Source: Mimachlamys varia
Taxonomy: Eukaryota > Mollusca > Bivalvia > Pectinida > Pectinidae
DNA length: 64,000 bases
Direction of reading: 5' to 3'
NCBI GenBank assembly: GCA_947623455.1
Contig: OX392541.1
Location: forward strand, 10,420,719-10,484,718
The position numbers were made by a program, and so were the translations under genes. This document shows positions 57,951-64,000 of this stretch, in pieces. The notes below the pieces were generated by a model that did no database searches, was not told the origin of the DNA, and saw only the letters and a list, made by a program, of their open reading frames with translations. How positions within the stretch are numbered: position 1 is the stretch's first letter; each line of letters begins with the position of its first letter.

Positions 57951-58031
57951 TCTCATTCACCCCTGAAGACACATGTGGACTCTTCCAATTCAAAAGTTGG
58001 ATTAGTTCATTTTGAAATTTCAAGGGTGAAC
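57951..58031. mobile_element. Palindromic miniature element, unit 3
   Basis: Counterpart of 37,561-37,640. Confidence 0.7.
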
Positions 58032-58872
58032 ACAGTAGAAGCACAACAAATAACGGAGATTTTAAATGAGTTTTTCATTGTGTTATTTTTCATTTATCTT
58101 AAAATCATGTAAAATGGGTGTTGTCAACAATGTTATTTTGATGAATTATATCATAGTAAGGGAGTTAACTCTCACAAATTTCACGTGTATTACGGCTAGG
58201 TAGCACCACAATATAGATCATTTCCCTGTCCTGTTGGATCATTTCTGTGGTTGCTATGGAAACTGTTTAAAACAAGGACAATTACTATTTACAATAGAGG
58301 CCAAAAATATTTATTGGAGTTTATCATCACAAAAATGTAAAATAAAAATATTTTTGCACATTTGAATATCAAATGCAACTGTTTATCTGCATATGGAAAA
58401 AAAAAATTAAGAAATATTAATAAAGCATTAATCTTGATTCTTCCTATTTTTACAAGTGAAGATTACTTTATAAAATCATGTTCAATGGCAAAGTTTATTT
58501 TTGGGATATTATCTGGTTTTATTTCCACCAAAGTTGTGAAATATACCCTCATCAAATTGTTTATTTATATATTAAGTCATATATAAATACATACATATGT
58601 ATTTGAAAATTTTCTTTTAGTATATTTATGAAGAAGCATTGTATTGAATTTGCTAAGAGTTGTATTGAATTTTTTTTTTTTTGTGAACATGTGACTGATC
58701 ATCATGATCATGTGACCATTCTAGCAGATTGAATAGGTCATGTGACTTGTACAGTCACCTATATGGTTGTGAGACTCGTCCCTATTTGGATAAGTTGACT
58801 TAAACAGCGTTGTTATTTATGAATAAATGTGAAATATGAAATCAGACGTTTGTGTATTTTTTTGTGACAGGC

Positions 58873-58908
58873 CCAGGGACGTATATGTGAGCACATATAC
58901 GTCCCTGG
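58873..58908. repeat. Perfect 17-bp hairpin, unit 3
   Basis: Identical to 38,478-38,513. Confidence 0.85.
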
Positions 58909-59172
58909 ACAGGCCTAAGATGAGCTATAACCATTGTGAGTTATATAATCTTGTCCGGCATTCTGATAATCAATTTTGAATGACAGACATTCTTAGGCAC
59001 GAGAAGCCTGTAAGACATGCTTATGAAAAATGTGTCATGTGTAAAAAAAAAAAAAACACCAGAGAATACCAAAGCGTCAACAACCATAATCTGAACTATT
59101 AAACTAGGGGCAAAAAAGGAAGAAAGGAAAGATTTACATGGAGACTCGAAAAAGCACAAGAAAATAAGACCA

Positions 59173-59339
59173 GGCCCCGGTTTCATCAATGTTCCTTAAC
59201 TTAAGGAAATTCCTTAACTTAAAAATCCATAGGAAACCATTACAGACTTTAAGGGGAAAATCCTAAGCTAAGGAACTTTCCTTAAATTCTCTAATGCTTT
59301 CCTATGGAGAAGTTAAGGAATGTTGATGAAACTGGGGCC
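59173..59339. mobile_element. 167-bp TIR element, unit 3
   Basis: Counterpart of 38,776-38,942. Confidence 0.75.
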
Positions 59340-59733
59340 AGGTGTTCCGGAAGAGTAAGCATATTGTTTCATCAACGACACCTGCCATGTAAATCTTGGT
59401 CACATCCATGTAAGCATCAATCCTCAAAATGAGAACCGAGTCATCTTGTCAATTGAAATGTGTGAATCTAAATGCTTCCATCAAGACTCATACAAACATG
59501 GAATATCAAATTCTTCATGCTTTAGATGTACCAGTTGGTATATTGGCCTCCAATACATTTACATACCATATTGGCCATAATTAGTGCCCCTCCCCCGCAG
59601 GCGTATTGGAATGATGTTAGCGCCCCTCATGACACAACTGAATGATTCTATATTACAGTACAGCAAACTTCACTGGGCATGTTTACAAGGGAAAAAACAA
59701 CAGTTATTGAGGAAAAATATGCTTGAATATTTT

Positions 59734-60976
59734 AATACTTTGACCCCTGTGACCTTGACGGAAGGTCAAGGTCATTCATTTGAACAATCTTGGAAGCCCT
59801 TCATCCCAACATACAACATGCAAAATTTCAGTACCCTAGGCCCTTCCATTATTGAAAACAAATTACTTGAAGATTGTATGCACATTTGACCCCTATGACC
59901 ATGAAAGTGAGTCAAGGTCGTTAATTTGAACAACTTTGTAGCCTTTCATCCTTGCATGCTTCAGTCCAAATATCGATGTTCTTGGTCATTTGGTTATTAA
60001 AAAGAAAGTGCTTGAACATTTCAACACTTTTGACTCCTGTGACCTTGAAAATAGGTCAAAGTAATTTGAACAAACTTTGTAGCCCTTAATCGACCTTGAA
60101 AATAGGTCAAAGTAATTTGAACAAACTTTGTAACCCTTAATCGCAGTCTACTACTGACCTGATATCGGTAACCTGAGCCTTTCTATTATTGATAACAAGT
60201 TGCTTGGAGATTTCAATACGTTTGACCCCTGTGACCTTCAAGGCATGTCTACATCATTTATTTAAACAGACTTGGTAGCCCTTCATCCTAGCATGCTACA
60301 TACCAAATATCAGTACCCTGGGCCTTTTGGTTATTGAGAAGAAGTTGGTTGAAAATTTTATGCACATTTGACCCTTGTAACGTTTGAACAAACTTTGTAG
60401 CTTTTCATCACAGCATGCTATTTGCCCATTTTCGGTTCCTTTGGCCTTTTTAGCCTAACAATTCTTGTGATCGCTATTTCTTGAGAAGCACTTGATGGAT
60501 CTTTCTCAAACTTCATATACATGTTCCCCTTGGTCCGTAGTTGTGCATTGTCCAGTTTTTTTTAGCTGATCCGAAAAATAACATGGCCGACAGACGGCCT
60601 TCATGGATTTTGAAAGTAATAGTTTGTGCTCGTGATATCATTAGAAGTACTGGGTGGACCTTTCTCAAATTTCATATGCAGGTTCCCCTGGGTCCCTAGT
60701 TTTGCATTGTCCCTTTTTTAGCTGATCCGAAAACAACCTGTCAGACAGGCGGCCATCTTGGATTTTGACAGTAGTTATAGCACGGACTTAGATAGCAATA
60801 TAATTCCGTGGTTATAGATAGAGATTTTTCAGAGATATGTCAGTTACAGATGAACCCGGACTATTTGGTTATTGCGATGAAGTTGCTTAAAATAAAAAGT
60901 TGATGCCAGACGGAAGATGGACAAGCGCTACAACCCGCTTATAAGCTTACTTGGCCCTTCGGGCGAGGTGAGCTAA
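59734..60976. repeat. Composite dispersed repeat, unit 3
   Basis: Counterpart of 50,425-51,667 with almost no differences. Confidence 0.7.
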
Positions 60977-61135
60977 AAAAGTGAAACAAATCTGTTAATT
61001 GATAACTTAATTATGGATGTTTGAGGTGGTTTAAGTGGCAACTTGTTCGAATTATGAAAGTGCTGTAAAGATCATTTTTACTCTTTTAAATCAGATACAT
61101 ATTTGAATGTAGCATCTGTCTGAGCTATTTTTGTC

Positions 61136-61478
61136 CACAGGGACCTGAGAATTTGTGACAGCTAGTTTTGAACCGAAACTAGGATGTTTAGAGTAATTTT
61201 ACACTTTTCGGGGGTTTAGTTCAATCACAGTTGCTTGAGTTTCCGTCAGTATATATATAAAAAATGTTTATATATGGAGCCGCGGCCCATTACATTACTG
61301 TAAAGGGGTCGAGGCTCATTTCACACATATATATCTATCATTTACTGACAGAAATTCAAGCAACTTTGGTTCAATTTTCGATAAAAATGCCCCTCGTCAA
61401 TGGTAATAAAGACTTTTTATCGAAAATTTAATTAGTTTAGGTTCAAAACAAGCTGTAACGAATTTCCATGTCCCTGTG
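61136..61478. mobile_element. Foldback element, unit 3
   Basis: Counterpart of 51,827-52,169. Confidence 0.7.
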
Positions 61479-61713
61479 TTTTGGTCCATATTGTAACCAA
61501 TTCATTAATCATTGATACAAACACGTGTTCCTGTATAGCCGTCCATCAAACCATTGATAATATATTGTTTCAAATACCTGAAATATTTAATAAAAGGTCT
61601 CCCTCCTCTCTCAGACTGTTGATAAGCCCCTCCAATGTTATAAATGGAGTTATTTAATAGTCGGCTGATGTAGTAAATCAGTCTGTTTGTGCCCCCTCTC
61701 CGGTTATAGTAAG

Positions 61714-61963
61714 CACAGGGACCTGAGAATTTGTTACAGTTAGTTTTTGACCTAAAGTAAGGTATTTAGAGTAATTTTACACATGTGGGGAGTTTAGATC
61801 AATTTTCGATAAAAATGCCCCCTCAGTGGTCATAAAAGCTATTATGACCACTGAGGGGGCATTTTTATCGAAAATTGATCTAAACTCCCCAAATGTGAAA
61901 TATTACTCTAAATACCCTATTTTAGGTCCAAAACTAGCTGTAACAAATTCTCAGGTCCCTGTG
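61714..61963. mobile_element. 250-bp palindrome, unit 3
   Basis: Counterpart of 52,405-52,654. Confidence 0.85.
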
Positions 61964-62941
61964 ATAGTAGGAGATATAACATCAAAGACTAACCACGACT
62001 TTGTAAACAAAAGATGACCCATCACTTCCCTCCACCACAGCTCGGACAGTGCGTGTGACTATAAATTTTATTTGTGTTGTAAACAGTACCAGACGCTTAT
62101 CCAGAATTTTTTTCAGGTTGGTGTCACCGTTTCAGGTTTCTACTTTGCCACAAATGGTATCTGAAGCATATATGTCATTTTGCAATTAGAGGATCTTACA
62201 CAAGTGTCGATGTAATATGGAATTTAGTATACGAGTTCAGTTATTTAATATGTCACGAGGTTTACGGCGACATATCAAATTATTCGGCGAGTTAATAAAA
62301 TCCGTCTTTCATTGACACGATTGTAAGATTCTATTTATCACATGACTTATATTTATGAGAAAATACAACTTTCTACTTTGACGGTAAGATTTTCAGTACT
62401 GAGACAATCATATGACGTCATTTGTTTATGGCGTCACAATAGTGATATTACACGTGTGTAGTACCATTTTCATGACAAGGCCGTATGACATGACTGTACG
62501 GGTCAGTTATGTGATATAGACATTTATATGGTTAGAGGATTTGTTGTAGCTTTTATGGACCTAAACCAATGTTTTCAGAGTAAAGCTTACAATTTGGAGG
62601 ATGAAGATCATTTTTCGATAATATAAACCCAAAAGCGTAAAATTTCCACTTAAAACTTTAGTTTGCGTCCAAAAACATCTATAAGAACTATTTAGGGCCT
62701 TGTGGTATATACTGAGTTTTGCATTTATTTTCGATATTCTCTTTCTTAAACTAATTTTTTTATCTTGTAAATTTCAATTTCATTTTGGCAATTAATCTAT
62801 TTAATTTTTTCAAGGAGAACTACTATCCTTGTGTGTTTTCAAATGAATTCGTGCTATTGAATAATCTTAATCTATGTTCCTAGTTGTAAAAGTGTAAAAC
62901 AGCCAATCTTAAAGTGATATATAGTTACGTACTGATACTAT

Positions 62942-62976
62942 TAGCACGGACTTAGATAGCATCTAAGTCCGTGCTT
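62942..62976. repeat. 15-bp hairpin, unit 3
   Basis: Counterpart of 42,601-42,635; the inner 14 pairs are intact. Confidence 0.75.
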
Positions 62977-63148
62977 TTAGATAGTCAATGTACTTTTCAA
63001 AATATTTCTTACTTGCAGGCCTATTGGCTGACTTTGGTTTCTGTTGGGTATTTGAAAGCTAATTTCGTTTGTCAAATTCTCAAAGAATCTCGAAGTCGGA
63101 TTTTCTAGATCGACACGCTACAAATCACAGGCGTTAGAATATGGTTCA

Positions 63149-63410
63149 GGACTCACACAACTAAATGAGCCAATGACGGCGTGTTTCATACGTTTGTAGT
63201 CCCTACTGAAAATGTGTTCCGGCTAAGTACAGTGATTCTGAGTAATTTAAATAGGTAATTGTTGACCTTTTCTGCATTGAATGAAATCTGTAGCTATTTA
63301 ACTTTACAAAAATATATACTTTTGGTAGATTTTGATATGTGATGGCGGATTGATATGGGGTCAAAAGTCAGAGGGTGTTGCCGTCCCATTTCACTGGTTT
63401 GACATGTAAA
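63149..63410. repeat. MITE left half, unit 3
   Basis: Counterpart of 42,808-43,069. Confidence 0.75.
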
Positions 63411-64000
63411 TAAACCCTTTATTACATTTTTGCCTGTGAAATATAGAAAATTATCAAACTGATAAAACTTATATTTTCACTGCACTGATGAGCAGTGAAA
63501 ATATAAGATTTTGCCGTGAAAATATTAGCTTTTGCCGTGAAAATATAAGTTTTTTTCAGTGTAACGTGAAAAAGTGACCCTGCATCAAAAAAACACCCAG
63601 GGTCATTGTTCTACGTGGCAAAAGTTACCCGGGGCCGTTATTTCACAGTAGAAATCTTACATGGCCATCTGTAGAAAAATGACCCCACTCGATATTTCTG
63701 TTATTCGTCCCGTGAAAAAGTGACCAACCGTAGATTTCAACGGTAGGTAGTTTTCAAAACGGGTCATTTTTTCATGATACACTGGAACTTTTGTATGAGT
63801 TATTTCCCCTTGATCGAATCGAACTTGGCAATGTAGGCTCGGCATCGGTGTCGTCTGCTAGAACCTGTCTAAATATAGGGGAAAGATGATGTTGAAGAAA
63901 TGACAACAGCAGTAGATATTGATGAGATACTGCTTCAGGATTTAATAAGTAATGAATTGGAAGATGAGAATGGTTCAACTTTTCCGATCAACTTCTGTGT

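Larger units (their letters stand above)
54969..64000. repeat. Tandem unit 3 (at least 9.0 kb, cut by window end)
   Basis: Collinear with unit 2, but about 1.5 kb of unit 2 (near 46,220-47,735) is replaced by about 240 bases at 56,985-57,230. From about 59,640 on, the offset to unit 2 is 9,309 at every point I compared. Confidence 0.9.

Overview
The window looks like nuclear DNA of an animal, most likely a bivalve mollusc. It is AT-rich, genes are sparse and intron-split with GT/AG junctions, and it is dense in tRNA-headed SINEs, short palindromic DNA elements and minisatellites. Several repeats resemble ones I recall from bivalve genomes: the 'CCCCTGTGACCTTGA' modules, the 'ATGGCCGACAG.CGGCCAT' modules and a SINE with a 'GGAGTACCC...AAAAACCACC' core. 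The taxonomic call is inference from memory. Nothing prokaryotic was seen.

Layout. 1-8,390 is non-coding and carries SINE heads, a 459-bp inverted-repeat element with a target duplication (2,991-3,449) and a 1.6-kb element filled with GATATC palindromes (6,591-8,173). About 8,392-12,605 is a DNA transposon with two head-to-head genes: an intact, intron-containing small zinc-finger-like protein on the minus strand and a broken DDE-type transposase on the plus strand. 12,606-25,498 is non-coding and holds two satellite-like arrays (GATCGATC cores at 20.0-20.4 kb; a 71-bp unit at 22.0-22.9 kb), a GC-richer island, and short palindromic elements.

25,499-32,802 holds the one convincing host gene: seven 3' exons on the plus strand encoding about 380 residues with a FAM194-type domain (ERICH6/C3orf20 family). 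Exon phases agree at every junction. Its 5' exons were not found. Its introns hold a minisatellite that seems to have grown out of the exon-4 splice donor, a 590-bp foldback element, a SINE and other repeats.

33,287-64,000 is a direct tandem array of three units: 10.6 kb, 11.1 kb, and at least 9.0 kb cut by the window edge. The units contain no recognisable gene. Each is a mosaic of a 38-bp minisatellite, nested foldback elements, a composite dispersed repeat with nuclear-receptor-like motifs, and several near-perfect hairpins. Units 2 and 3 share insertions missing from unit 1, so they are sisters; over their last 4.3 kb they have no net length difference.

There is no operon-like cooperation here. 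The two genes of the transposon probably served its own mobility, and the host gene is independent. The most unusual content is the two-gene transposon and the palindrome-rich triplicated array.
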